From NCBI GenBank assembly GCA_946544235.1, contig CAMNMC010000090.1:1-46449 (forward strand): a stretch of 46,449 bases of DNA. The letters run 5' to 3'. The notes beneath the pieces were generated by a model that was given only the letters and a program-made list of their open reading frames with translations, searched no databases and was not told the origin of the DNA. This document shows, piece by piece, positions 1 through 8,911 of the stretch; position 1 is the first letter of the stretch, and the number at the start of each line of letters is the position of its first letter. This DNA comes from an uncultured Lachnospiraceae bacterium (lineage in GTDB: Bacteria > Bacillota > Clostridia > Lachnospirales > Lachnospiraceae). The position numbers were made by a program, and so were the translations under genes.

Positions 1-215
1 GAGAATGAAGAAGTGCAGCGGAAAAACTTGGTCTGCAGTTTAAACTGATGATAAACGAACAGCAATTGATCTGATATATTTTCTTCGCAGTGGCTGCGGC
101 TCCTGCTTTTTAGTTGCGGACATTACATGAATTTTACAAGAGATTGATAATGGATTTGATGTTCAATTGCTACCATTCTTTTGAACGATAAGTAACAGAA
201 GAATGGAGAGCATGT
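1..215. other. Left edge, no assignable gene
   Basis: Frame 1 stays open from the window edge to a TGA at 46-48 and could be the last 15 codons of an upstream gene, but the tail is too short to recognise. The rest is AT-rich leader for the following transporter, with a GGAGAG ribosome site just before its ATG. No clear promoter or terminator was seen. Confidence 0.3.
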
Positions 216-1961
216 ATGGACATTTTTAGTATACTCAATCTGATAGGAGGTTTAAGCCTGTTCATGTTTGGAATGTCACTGATGGGGCAGGCGTTGGAAC
301 GACGTGCAGGCAACAAGCTGAAGATGTTGTTGGGTAAACTTACGACGAACAGAATCACAGGACTTACGACAGGACTTGGTGTAACTGCTGTGATACAGAG
401 TTCGTCAGCTACTACCGTCATGGTCGTTGGTTTTGTCAATTCCGGATTAATGACTTTACGCCAGGCTATAAATGTAATTATGGGAGCAAATGTCGGAACA
501 ACGGTAACGGCATGGATCCTGAGCCTTTCAGGAATTAGCAGCGATAACGTTTTTGTGAAGCTTTTGAAGCCTTCGTCTTTTACCCCGATCCTTGCTCTGT
601 TTGGAATCATTTTGTATATGTTTACAAAAGAGTCTAAGAAGAGGGATACGGGAATGATTCTTTTGGGCTTTGCCACATTGATGTTTGGAATGGAAGCTAT
701 GTCGGGTGCTGTAACCGGACTGCGGGATTTACCGGAGTTCCGGAACTTGTTTATGACATTTACAAATCCGGTACTCGGAGTATTAGCCGGAGCAGTTCTG
801 ACGGCTATCATACAGTCCAGTTCTGCTTCTGTTGGTATATTGCAGGCACTTTCATCAACCGGAGCGGTGACTTATGGCTCGGTAATTCCGATTATCATGG
901 GACAGAATATCGGAACCTGTATTACAGCAATCATTTCTGCTGTAGGAGCTAACAAAAATGCAAAGCGTGCAGCTTTGGTACATCTGAGTTTCAATGTGAT
1001 AGGAACAGTTGTCTGGTTATCAGTATTCTGTATAGTGAAGGCTGTGGCAGTTCCGGCTATCCTTGGAGAATCAGCAAGCCTGATGGGAATAGCTGTATGT
1101 CATTCGGTTTTTAATATTCTGTGCACGCTGTTGATGCTTCCGCTTGCAGGTATGCTTGAAAAAATGGTAATAAAGATGCTCCCCGATAATGAGGTGATTG
1201 AACAGGCAGAGGAATTGGATTCTCGCCTGTTGGGAAGTCCTTCTTTGGCGATTGAAAGATGTGGACAGGTGTTGGATACTATGGCCATATCATCTATTAA
1301 GGCAATGAAGGCGGGAATAAAGATCGTATCTGAATATGATGAGGATAGTGCACTATATATCAGGGAGGCAGAAGAAGAAACAGATCATTTGGAAGATATA
1401 CTTGGAACATATCTTGTAAAACTGACTTCTACTCAACTCGGAGAAAATGAAAGTGTAAAAGCAACTGAATATATGAAATTGATCGGAGATTATGAGAGGA
1501 TAGCAGATCATGCAGTAAATCTTCTTCAATCGGCCGAGGAATTAAAACAGAAGGAAATCAAATTCTCTGATCAGGCAAAGAAGGAATACGATATGATAAC
1601 TGATGCAGTATTGGAGATACTTAATCTGTCTTATGAAGCATTTAAAGATGGAAATCTGAAATCTGCAAAGAAAACAGAATCATTGGAACATATAGTAGAT
1701 GAGATGAAGGAGCGACTTCGTACACGTCATATATTACGCCTTCAAAGAGGTGAGTGTTCGGTTGATGCCGGATTTGTGTGGGCAGATCTGCTTACTAATC
1801 TGGAAAGAGTTGCTGATCATTGTTCCAATATTTCAGGTTGTGTTCTTGATACCATGGGACATACAATGAATATTCATCAAAATCAGCGGTTGATTCGAAC
1901 TGATGGGGAAGAATATGAGCAGGAAATTAAGGAGTTAAGAGTTAAATATAATATAGATTAG
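216..1961 (+). CDS. Na+/phosphate cotransporter with PhoU domain (NptA/YjbB-like)
   Basis: A 581-residue inner-membrane symporter expected to take up or export inorganic phosphate with sodium. The N-terminal half is hydrophobic and carries the two inverted-repeat signatures of the Na/Pi-cotransporter family, each with a QSSSA motif (near residues 61 and 200). From about residue 345 to the end it is helical and polar, with PhoU-like E...YERIADHA and LERVADHCSN motifs, as in bacterial members with a fused PhoU tail. The start follows a GGAGAG site. A polyphosphate kinase lies 3.3 kb downstream, so both may act in phosphate storage, although they are not in one operon. Family assignment is firm; transport direction is not known. 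Confidence 0.93.
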   Translation: MDIFSILNLIGGLSLFMFGMSLMGQALERRAGNKLKMLLGKLTTNRITGLTTGLGVTAVIQSSSATTVMVVGFVNSGLMTLRQAINVIMGANVGTTVTAWILSLSGISSDNVFVKLLKPSSFTPILALFGIILYMFTKESKKRDTGMILLGFATLMFGMEAMSGAVTGLRDLPEFRNLFMTFTNPVLGVLAGAVLTAIIQSSSASVGILQALSSTGAVTYGSVIPIIMGQNIGTCITAIISAVGANKNAKRAALVHLSFNVIGTVVWLSVFCIVKAVAVPAILGESASLMGIAVCHSVFNILCTLLMLPLAGMLEKMVIKMLPDNEVIEQAEELDSRLLGSPSLAIERCGQVLDTMAISSIKAMKAGIKIVSEYDEDSALYIREAEEETDHLEDILGTYLVKLTSTQLGENESVKATEYMKLIGDYERIADHAVNLLQSAEELKQKEIKFSDQAKKEYDMITDAVLEILNLSYEAFKDGNLKSAKKTESLEHIVDEMKERLRTRHILRLQRGECSVDAGFVWADLLTNLERVADHCSNISGCVLDTMGHTMNIHQNQRLIRTDGEEYEQEIKELRVKYNID

Positions 1962-1964
1962 TTG

Positions 1965-2521
1965 TTTGTATTTATTGGGATCAGCTTCAAAAGGGGAAAG
2001 ATGAGAATGGTAAATATGTTTACTACATCGAGAAAACTAAGACAGAAAGTGGAAAAAGGTCATTGCCAATGAACCCCCGAAGTGGAAGAATGTTTCAGAA
2101 CTATTATCAAAAATAGAAAACCACCTAAAATTGAACCTTCTGTGGATGAAAAATCGGGTTTTTTATACTTTGATAAGAATGGAAATATCGCACATGCACT
2201 TCATTGGCAGCATTACTTCAAACATATTTTGGAAAAGTATAATTCCATTTATAAAGTAGAGCTTCCGACCATTACACCGCACGTTTGCAGGCACATATAT
2301 TGCACTAAAATGGCAAAAAAAGAGTATCTCCCAAGGCATTACAGTATCTGATGGGACACGCTGAAATCGGCGTAACTCTTGATGTTTACACGACTTTGAC
2401 AGATATAGATGTCGAAGAAGAACTGAGAGAAATAGAAGCCAGAGATGTGGGTGTAGAAACAGGTGATGATTATAAGTCCGATATCATAAAATTTGACGAT
2501 AGGAGACAAAAAGTTGACTAA
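1965..2521 (+). pseudogene. Decayed tyrosine recombinase (Tn916-type integrase), C-terminal part
   Basis: The C-terminal catalytic domain of a phage/ICE-type tyrosine integrase is readable only by joining three frames. The first part (about 1965-2073) ends with YYIEKTKTESGKR. An extra C in the CCCCC run near 2073-2077 shifts to the second part, which holds the HVCRH (HxxR) motif. A missing G near 2322 shifts to the third part, with LMGH and the VYT tyrosine motif, ending at the TAA at 2519-2521. The N-terminal DNA-binding and core-binding domains are absent, because the remnant begins directly after the phosphate transporter stop. This is debris of an integrative element. Two separate one-base lesions make a single sequencing error an unlikely explanation. 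Confidence 0.85.
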
Positions 2522-2573
2522 TATAAACAATAGTACTACACAGATTTTAATATCAGATAAAGGGGAAAAAACT

Positions 2574-2602
2574 GGGGTTCAAAACTTGAAGTTTTGAACC
2601 CC
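2574..2602. repeat. Perfect 13-bp inverted repeat behind the integrase remnant
   Basis: GGGGTTCAAAACT and its exact complement are separated by TGA. There is no long T run, so it is a weak terminator candidate. It may be an end or regulatory palindrome of the lost integrative element. Confidence 0.6.
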
Positions 2603-2658
2603 ATTCTATACCTTTTGGGTACCAAAATATTCCTTTTTATGCTAAAATATGCCACGAT

Positions 2659-2690
2659 AGGGTTTTGAAAACCCTTGAAAACACAAGGAA
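2659..2690. repeat. Short palindromes, possible old attachment site
   Basis: AGGGTTTT-G-AAAACCCT (2659-2675) is directly followed by a second small dyad, CCTTG...CAAGG. The position, just downstream of an integrase 3' end and at the 5' end of a housekeeping gene, is typical of attachment sites. No second copy of the site is visible in the window, so the role is inference only. Confidence 0.25.
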
Positions 2691-2706
2691 AATGAGGAAA
2701 ACAAAG

Positions 2707-3207
2707 GTGATAAAAGTACTGTTCGTCTGCCACGGCAATATATGCCGGTCGCCGATGGCTGAGTTTGTATTTAAGGATATGGTTGCTGCTGCCGGGCTGG
2801 CGAATGAATTTCATATAGAATCAAGGGCGACGCATACGGATGAGATATGGGGAGACCGCGGAAATCCGGTGTACCCTCCGACAAGAAAAAAACTGGCGGA
2901 GGCAGGAATATCGTGTGCGGGAAAAACGGCGCAGCTTCTTGTCAAATCGGATTATATGGAATATGATTATATAATAGGCATGGACAGTGAAAATATGAGA
3001 TGGATGCCAAGAATTCTCGGAGGAGATCCGGAGGGGAAGATTTCGCTTCTGATGGATTATACGGATAGACCGGGAAATGTGGCTGATCCGTGGTATACAA
3101 GGGATTTTGACGCGACCTACAGAGATGTCACAGAGGGGTGCGAAGGATTTCTGAATTATCTCAAAATGTCCGGTAAATTATATAATAAAGAGAGTAAACG
3201 GTTTTGA
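2707..3207 (+). CDS. Low-molecular-weight protein-tyrosine phosphatase
   Basis: A cytoplasmic phosphatase of the LMW-PTP family, removing phosphate from tyrosine or possibly arginine residues. The P-loop CxGNxCRSP appears as CHGNICRSP with the nucleophile Cys near residue 8, and the general-acid loop DPWY is present (Asp near 127). I chose the GTG at 2707 because GAGGA lies 8 nt upstream and the product then begins VIKVLF, as family members do. An ATG at 2692 and a TTG at 2665 are in frame but badly spaced from any ribosome site. The stop overlaps the TTG start of the next gene by 4 nt, which suggests translational coupling to the ABC-F protein. No partner kinase is nearby. Confidence 0.92.
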   Translation: MIKVLFVCHGNICRSPMAEFVFKDMVAAAGLANEFHIESRATHTDEIWGDRGNPVYPPTRKKLAEAGISCAGKTAQLLVKSDYMEYDYIIGMDSENMRWMPRILGGDPEGKISLLMDYTDRPGNVADPWYTRDFDATYRDVTEGCEGFLNYLKMSGKLYNKESKRF

Positions 3208-5117
3208 ATATTTTAAATCTTGAAAATATATCAAAAACATATATGTCAAAGCCGGTGCTGGATAATGTCAGTATCGGAATAGACAGTGCAGATAAAATCG
3301 GTGTAGTAGGCGCAAACGGAACCGGAAAGTCTACGCTTCTGGCAATTGCCGCAGGAAGGGTGGAGGCAGATTCCGGGAAGGTTATAATGGGAAATGATAT
3401 ACGTATATCGTACCTTCCGCAGAATCCTGAGTTTGACCTAAATAAAAATCTTCTGGAGAATATCACGGATGCTATTTATTCGGGCGGTGATCACTGGGAT
3501 AAAATGGGAGAGATCAAGGCGAATCTGGCTAAAATGGGAATAAATGATCCTGAGTGTATGCCCGGAATTCTGTCGGGAGGACAGAAGAAGCGGGCGGCTC
3601 TGGTGTCGGCAATCATGACACCGGCGGATCTTCTGATATTGGATGAGCCAACAAATCATTTGGATTCCGAGATGATAGAGTGGCTGGAGGAATTTCTTCA
3701 GCATTATAGGGGAGCTGTGCTTATGGTCACTCATGACAGATATTTTCTGGATGAAGTGACGGATCAGATCATTGAGATTGATAAGGGGAATGCTTATCGA
3801 TATACTGCAAATTATTCGGGGTATCTGGAGCTTAAGCAGCAGCGACTGGATTTTGAAAAGGCTGCGGAGAGGAAGGCGGCGACACTTTTCAGAAAGGACC
3901 TTGCCTGGATCAGGAGAGGTGCAAGAGCGAGATCCACAAAGCAGAAGGCACACATCAAGCGCTTTGAAGAGCTTCGTGACAGAGAAAGACCTGAAGATGA
4001 GAGGAATGTAGAACTGAACTCTCTTCCACAGAGGATGGGAAATAAGACCATCATTTTAGATAACATCAGTAAGGGCTATGGGGACAGAATTCTCTTCAGA
4101 AATTTTTCGCATACCTTCAATAAGCTTGATCGTATAGGAATAATCGGCCCAAATGGATGCGGAAAATCAACTATGCTTAAATGTCTGGTGGGAGAGATCG
4201 TTCCTGACAGCGGAAAGATAGAGATTGGTCAGACCATTAAGATCGGATATTTCAGCCAGGAAAACGAGGCGCTTTACAGGGCGGCAAAGGACTTTTCCGG
4301 AGAGGGGTATTCCGGACTGGACAGCAATCGCATAAAAAAGATTGAGAGCATGAGGGTTATAGATTATATCAGGGAGACGGCGGAATATGTCCGGACAAAT
4401 GAGGGGCTGACCTCTGCTTCTGTGATGTGCGAACGTTTTCTTTTTGATGCGGCTATGCAATATGCTCCTATAGAGAAGCTTTCGGGTGGTGAGAAAAGAA
4501 GACTGTACCTTCTTAAGGTACTTATGGAAGCACCAAATGTAATTATCCTTGACGAGCCGACAAATGATCTGGATATTCAGACTCTTCGCATACTTGAGGA
4601 TTATCTTGACAGCTTTGCAGGAATTGTGATCACTGTTTCTCATGACAGATATTTCCTGGACAGAGTCGTAACGAGGATATTTGCATTTACGGAGGATGGA
4701 ACGCTGTTTCAAAGCGAAGGCGGTTATTCGGATTATCTTATTCACAGGCAGAAGGTGGAGGGGACTGTAAGCGGCGAAGGACGGGCTGAAGACAGGCAGG
4801 CGGATGCTTTAAGTTCGAAAAAGGATAAGGAAGATCCGGAAAATGGCAGAAAGTCCAAAAACAGTTACAAACAACCGCGAGAAAAAACAAAGCTTTCCTA
4901 CAAAGAACAGAAAGAATATGATAATATAGAAAATGAGATTGAAGCTCTCGAAGAAAAAAGTGAAGAACTGTCGGAGATGATGGTTAAGGCCGCAACGGAC
5001 TATCCGCATTTGATGGAGCTTACCAGGGAGAAGGAAACGGTCGATGCACAGATAGAAGCGAAGATGGAGCGGTTTATAGAACTTCAGGAGATGGTGGATA
5101 AATTTAACAGTAAATGA
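3204..5117 (+). CDS. ABC-F family ATPase, Uup-like
   Basis: A 637-residue cytoplasmic ABC-F protein with two ATP-binding cassettes and no membrane segments. Cassette 1 has GANGTGKST (36-44), LSGGQ and LILDEPTNHLD. Cassette 2 has GPNGCGKST (about 315-323), LSGGE and IILDEPTNDLD. The interdomain linker is basic (WIRRGARARSTKQK). A charged stretch then leads to a C-terminal coiled coil of about 70 residues, as in Uup. These proteins act at the ribosome or on branched DNA; Uup-like members are linked to ribosome assembly and precise excision of transposons. All key ATPase residues are intact, unlike the second ABC-F gene at 26.3 kb. It starts with TTG inside the stop of the phosphatase gene. Confidence 0.93.
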   Translation: MNILNLENISKTYMSKPVLDNVSIGIDSADKIGVVGANGTGKSTLLAIAAGRVEADSGKVIMGNDIRISYLPQNPEFDLNKNLLENITDAIYSGGDHWDKMGEIKANLAKMGINDPECMPGILSGGQKKRAALVSAIMTPADLLILDEPTNHLDSEMIEWLEEFLQHYRGAVLMVTHDRYFLDEVTDQIIEIDKGNAYRYTANYSGYLELKQQRLDFEKAAERKAATLFRKDLAWIRRGARARSTKQKAHIKRFEELRDRERPEDERNVELNSLPQRMGNKTIILDNISKGYGDRILFRNFSHTFNKLDRIGIIGPNGCGKSTMLKCLVGEIVPDSGKIEIGQTIKIGYFSQENEALYRAAKDFSGEGYSGLDSNRIKKIESMRVIDYIRETAEYVRTNEGLTSASVMCERFLFDAAMQYAPIEKLSGGEKRRLYLLKVLMEAPNVIILDEPTNDLDIQTLRILEDYLDSFAGIVITVSHDRYFLDRVVTRIFAFTEDGTLFQSEGGYSDYLIHRQKVEGTVSGEGRAEDRQADALSSKKDKEDPENGRKSKNSYKQPREKTKLSYKEQKEYDNIENEIEALEEKSEELSEMMVKAATDYPHLMELTREKETVDAQIEAKMERFIELQEMVDKFNSK

Positions 5118-5244
5118 CGGATCGGGGGAGAAGTCATTATATTGTGATAACAATGGCAAATGCAATGGATGCGTTTGTGATTTGAAATTGTTGGGGATTG
5201 GTAACTCGGAGTTGTTGTTACAGAAGAAAGATGGGAGGTAGCAT

Positions 5245-6720
5245 ATGTTAAAGGAATGGGTTAAGGAAGAGAGGCCTGATGATCAGGAACTCACTGAGAG
5301 ACTTGAGAAAGCAAGACAGGCTCTTGCAGTAAGGCAGATACAGATCAAAGAGAAGAACCTTCCGGTTCTTGTGGTTATTGACGGATGGGGCGCAGCTGGA
5401 AAGGGCAGCGTGCTCGGACGTATTATCAAGAATCTCGATCCGAGATTCTTCAATGTCGAAACACTGAAAAGTCCTACCGAGGAGGATCTGAGGAAGCCGT
5501 TCCTTTACAGGTATTTTGTAAAAATACCGAAAGCCGGCAAGATTTCTTTCTTCGACGGAAGCTGGATGAGTGATGTAACCATGGCAAAGCTCATGGATGA
5601 AGTAAGCGATAAGCAGTACAAGGAATACCTCACCAGCATCAAGCGCTTTGAGAGGCAGCTGAATGATAACGGTTACCTCGTTGTGAAGTTCTTCTTCCAC
5701 ATCGACGAGAAGACTCAGAAGAAGCGTATCAAGGACCTTGAGAGTAACGACACGACCAAGTGGCGTGTTTCCGACAAGGATAAATGGCAGAACAAGCACT
5801 ATGACAAGTGCATGGACGTTTATGATGAATATATCGATGCAACCAATCAGTTTGTTGCACCATGGTATTTTATAGATTCTTCGAGCAAGAAGTGGGCAGA
5901 GCTTCAGATGTCTGAGATTCTTATTTCCAGCATCGATACAGCCCTTGAAAATGCAGAGATGCATCAGAAGGCTCCGCTTCTTCAGAATACATTTCCTCTT
6001 AAGAAGATACCTCATCTTGCAGATATACCGCTTGATAAGACTATGACAGAGGAAGAATACAGAACTGAGCTGGATAAGCTTCAGAAGAGGCTCGGTGAGC
6101 TTCACAATGCGCTTTATCATAAGAAGATTCCTGTGATCATCGCTTATGAAGGCTGGGATGCAGCCGGTAAGGGCGGAAATATCAAGCGTATTGCAGCTGC
6201 ACTCGATCCTAGAGGTTACGAGGTGCATCCGATCGCGAGTCCGGAGCCTGCCGAGAAGGCAAGGCATTATCTGTGGAGATTCTGGAACAGACTGCCGAAG
6301 GACGGACATATAGCTATATTTGACAGAACCTGGTACGGCAGAGTCATGGTTGAGAGGCTTGAGGGCTTCTGTTCTGAGAATGACTGGCAGCGTGCCTATA
6401 ATGAGATAAATGAATTCGAGAAGGAGCTTGCCGACTGGGGAGCAGTAATCGTTAAGTTCTGGGTTCAGATTGACAAGGACACCCAGCTTGCGAGATTTAC
6501 CGAGAGGCAGAATACTCCTGAGAAGCAGTGGAAGATAACTGATGAGGACTGGCGTAACAGGGAAAAGTGGGACCTCTATGAGGTCGCCATCGATGAGATG
6601 CTTCAGAAGACCAATACGACCTATGCTCCTTGGCATGTTCTGGAATCAAACGATAAGAAATACGCTCGAATCAAGGCACTTAAGACGGTTATCAAGGCTA
6701 TCGAGAAGAAGCTTGACTGA
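5245..6720 (+). CDS. Polyphosphate kinase 2, tandem-domain (polyphosphate:AMP phosphotransferase type)
   Basis: A 491-residue cytoplasmic enzyme of two fused PPK2 domains. It is expected to transfer phosphate from polyphosphate to a nucleotide, AMP in the characterised two-domain class II enzymes. Domain 1 has a Walker A, GWGAAGKGS (47-55). Domain 2 has GWDAAGKGG (about 303-311), followed by the lid-type sequence with FDRTWYGR near residue 360. In domain 1 the matching stretch reads FDGSWMSD, so the conserved DRSWY-type motif is lost there, as is usual when only the C-terminal domain is catalytic. A GGGAGG site precedes the ATG. The 127-nt gap before it holds no clear promoter. Confidence 0.92.
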   Translation: MLKEWVKEERPDDQELTERLEKARQALAVRQIQIKEKNLPVLVVIDGWGAAGKGSVLGRIIKNLDPRFFNVETLKSPTEEDLRKPFLYRYFVKIPKAGKISFFDGSWMSDVTMAKLMDEVSDKQYKEYLTSIKRFERQLNDNGYLVVKFFFHIDEKTQKKRIKDLESNDTTKWRVSDKDKWQNKHYDKCMDVYDEYIDATNQFVAPWYFIDSSSKKWAELQMSEILISSIDTALENAEMHQKAPLLQNTFPLKKIPHLADIPLDKTMTEEEYRTELDKLQKRLGELHNALYHKKIPVIIAYEGWDAAGKGGNIKRIAAALDPRGYEVHPIASPEPAEKARHYLWRFWNRLPKDGHIAIFDRTWYGRVMVERLEGFCSENDWQRAYNEINEFEKELADWGAVIVKFWVQIDKDTQLARFTERQNTPEKQWKITDEDWRNREKWDLYEVAIDEMLQKTNTTYAPWHVLESNDKKYARIKALKTVIKAIEKKLD

Positions 6721-6740
6721 TATTTGCCACAAAAATCCTT

Positions 6741-6769
6741 TTGACCAGTGTCTCATAAGTTGGTATAAT
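6741..6769 (+). promoter_or_regulatory. Sigma-A promoter for the HAD phosphatase gene
   Basis: TTGACC, a 17-nt spacer and a perfect TATAAT lie 39 nt upstream of the next ATG, which has its own AAGGAG site. This is the best consensus promoter in the window. It shows that the HAD gene is transcribed separately from the polyphosphate kinase. Confidence 0.85.
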
Positions 6770-6807
6770 TACGGACTGGAATATTTGTATGTATTATAAG
6801 GAGTCAT

Positions 6808-7608
6808 ATGATCAAACTTATCGCAAGTGACATCGACGGAACCCTTGTGCCAGACGGAACGGACAAGATAGATCCGGAAATGTTTAATATCATAAAGGAA
6901 CTGAAGGAAAAAGGCATACGCTTTGCAGGCGCCAGCGGAAGGCAGTTTGTCAGTATGAGAAAGCTTTTCGCACCGGTGAAGGATGATATTTTCTACATCA
7001 CGGATAACGGTAGCATTCTTCGTGACAGTAACAAGGTTTATTCGATGAATGTGATCGAAAGAGATGTTCTCTTCGAACTGATCGCGGATGTGAAGAAGCT
7101 GGATAACTGCGATATCATGCTCTGCGGACTTGATACTGCATATTGCGAGGATAAGAGTGAGATGTTCCTCTGGATGAGGGACTCCTACAAATATAATATA
7201 AAGGTTCTCGGTGATTTTGAAACTCATCTTGATGATGACATCGTAAAGCTTTCGATATATAAGAAGGATACGGTCGAAGAGGAGGTTATGGAATGGTTCT
7301 ATCCGAAATGGAAGGACAGGTTTATCATAGCTTCTGCAGGAACCATGTGGATGGATATCGTAAATCCGGGGGCCGACAAGGGCAGTGCTCTCAAGATACT
7401 CATGAAGGAGCTGGGACTCCGCAAGGAAGAGGTTATGGCCTTCGGCGATAACATCAATGATCTCGGACTTCTTGATGCGGCAGGAGAGAGTTATGCCATA
7501 GGAAGCGCAAGGCGGGAAGTTAAGGATGCTGCAAAGCACATCGCCCCACCGCTGTCCGTTTACGGAGAGACTATTGCGCTGAGAGATTTTCTGAATGAAT
7601 TAAAATAA
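6808..7608 (+). CDS. Cof-type HAD-IIB phosphatase
   Basis: A 266-residue cytoplasmic haloacid-dehalogenase-superfamily hydrolase, class IIB (Cof/YidA-like), which dephosphorylates sugar phosphates or related small phosphoesters. The nucleophile motif DIDGT is at residues 8-12. The IIB cap follows, and the metal-binding motif GDNINDLGLL lies near residues 212-221, with the conserved Lys in ADKGSAL before it. It has its own consensus promoter. The substrate cannot be told from sequence. A hairpin element separates it from icd. Confidence 0.92.
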   Translation: MIKLIASDIDGTLVPDGTDKIDPEMFNIIKELKEKGIRFAGASGRQFVSMRKLFAPVKDDIFYITDNGSILRDSNKVYSMNVIERDVLFELIADVKKLDNCDIMLCGLDTAYCEDKSEMFLWMRDSYKYNIKVLGDFETHLDDDIVKLSIYKKDTVEEEVMEWFYPKWKDRFIIASAGTMWMDIVNPGADKGSALKILMKELGLRKEEVMAFGDNINDLGLLDAAGESYAIGSARREVKDAAKHIAPPLSVYGETIALRDFLNELK

Positions 7609-7613
7609 TATGT

Positions 7614-7665
7614 TCCAATATCCTCAGAGGATGTATTTTACAACGGACGAGGAGGAATATTTGGA
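7614..7665 (+). repeat. Hairpin element, tentative divergent copy
   Basis: The arms TCCAATATCCTC (7614-7625) and 7652-7665 pair with two bulges around a 26-nt loop containing GAGGATGTATTTTACAACGG. This resembles the conserved loop core of the clear copies at 23.95, 28.1 and 40.7 kb. It lies in the leader of icd. Membership is plausible but not certain. Confidence 0.4.
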
Positions 7666-7698
7666 CAATAAAGTTAAACGTGTGGAGGAATATACACA

Positions 7699-8904
7699 AT
7701 GAGCAAAATTGAAATGAAAACACCGCTTGTAGAGATGGACGGAGACGAGATGACCAGAATACTCTGGAAGTACATAAAGGACGAGCTTCTTCTTCCTTTT
7801 ATCGATCTTAAGACAGAGTATTACGATCTCGGACTTGAGCACAGAAACGAGACAGATGACAAGGTTACATTTGACTCAGCTTATGCTACTCAGAAATACG
7901 GTGTAGCCGTTAAGTGCGCAACTATCACACCAAATGCAGCACGTGTTGAGGAATACAACCTTAAGGAAATGTGGAAGAGTCCTAACGGAACTATCAGAGC
8001 CATCCTTGACGGAACTGTTTTCAGAGCTCCTATCATCGTAAAAGGTATCGAGCCTTGCGTAAAGAACTGGAAGGCTCCGATCACTATCGCAAGACATGCT
8101 TATGGTGACGTTTACAAGGCTTCAGAGATGAAGATTCCGGGACCTGGAAAGGTTGAGCTTGTTTATACAGCAGAGGACGGATCTACAGAGTCTGTTCTGG
8201 TTCATGAGTTTAAAAGTGCCGGTATCGTTCAGGGTATGCACAATCTTGAGCCATCTATCGAGAGCTTTGCAAGAAGCTGCTTCAATTATGCTCTTGATAC
8301 AAAGCAGACACTTTGGTTTGCTACAAAGGATACTATTTCCAAGAAATACGATCACACCTTCAAGGACATCTTCCAGGATATCTATGATGCAGAGTACAAG
8401 GAGAAGTTCGAGGCTGCAGGTATCGAGTATTTCTACACACTTATAGATGACGCGGTTGCAAGAGTTATGAAGTCTAAGGGTGGCTTCATCTGGGCTTGCA
8501 AAAACTACGACGGCGATGTAATGAGCGATATGCTTTCATCAGCCTTCGGTTCACTTGCAATGATGACCTCCGTACTTGTTTCACCAAGCGGAGTTTATGA
8601 ATATGAAGCTGCTCACGGAACAGTTCAGAGACATTATTATAAGCATCTCGCTGGAGAGGAGACATCAACCAATCCTGTTGCAACGATCTTCGCATGGACA
8701 GGCGCTCTTCGTAAGAGGGGCGAGCTCGACGAAACACCTGAGCTTTCTGCATTTGCTGATAAGCTTGAGAAGGCTACCATCGACACCATCGAAGGCGGTC
8801 AGATGACGAAGGACCTTGCGCTCATCACTGAGCTTAAGGATGTTACGGTTCTTAATACAGAGAACTTCATCAAGGCTATTCGTGCAACACTTGAGGCAAT
8901 GTAA
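7699..8904 (+). CDS. icd: NADP-dependent isocitrate dehydrogenase, eukaryotic-type
   Basis: A 401-residue cytoplasmic enzyme converting isocitrate to 2-oxoglutarate with CO2 release and NADPH. The N-terminus ([13 protein letters not shown]) and the block [13 protein letters not shown] are typical of the dimeric type II, eukaryote-like IDH family rather than the E. coli type. Substrate-binding blocks such as [16 protein letters not shown] and the metal-binding DD pair (LIDDAVARV) are present. A GGAGG site precedes the ATG. The J-domain/TPR gene starts 8 nt after its stop and citrate synthase follows, so these genes probably supply 2-oxoglutarate for glutamate. No aconitase is encoded in the window. 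Confidence 0.95.
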   Translation: MSKIEMKTPLVEMDGDEMTRILWKYIKDELLLPFIDLKTEYYDLGLEHRNETDDKVTFDSAYATQKYGVAVKCATITPNAARVEEYNLKEMWKSPNGTIRAILDGTVFRAPIIVKGIEPCVKNWKAPITIARHAYGDVYKASEMKIPGPGKVELVYTAEDGSTESVLVHEFKSAGIVQGMHNLEPSIESFARSCFNYALDTKQTLWFATKDTISKKYDHTFKDIFQDIYDAEYKEKFEAAGIEYFYTLIDDAVARVMKSKGGFIWACKNYDGDVMSDMLSSAFGSLAMMTSVLVSPSGVYEYEAAHGTVQRHYYKHLAGEETSTNPVATIFAWTGALRKRGELDETPELSAFADKLEKATIDTIEGGQMTKDLALITELKDVTVLNTENFIKAIRATLEAM

Positions 8905-8911
8905 GAATTAA

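Noticed and set aside
5248-6636. A 462-codon open frame on the minus strand opposite the polyphosphate kinase gene
   Set aside because: It mirrors a well-supported enzyme, has no family features and no ribosome site; codon bias of the sense gene keeps the frame open.
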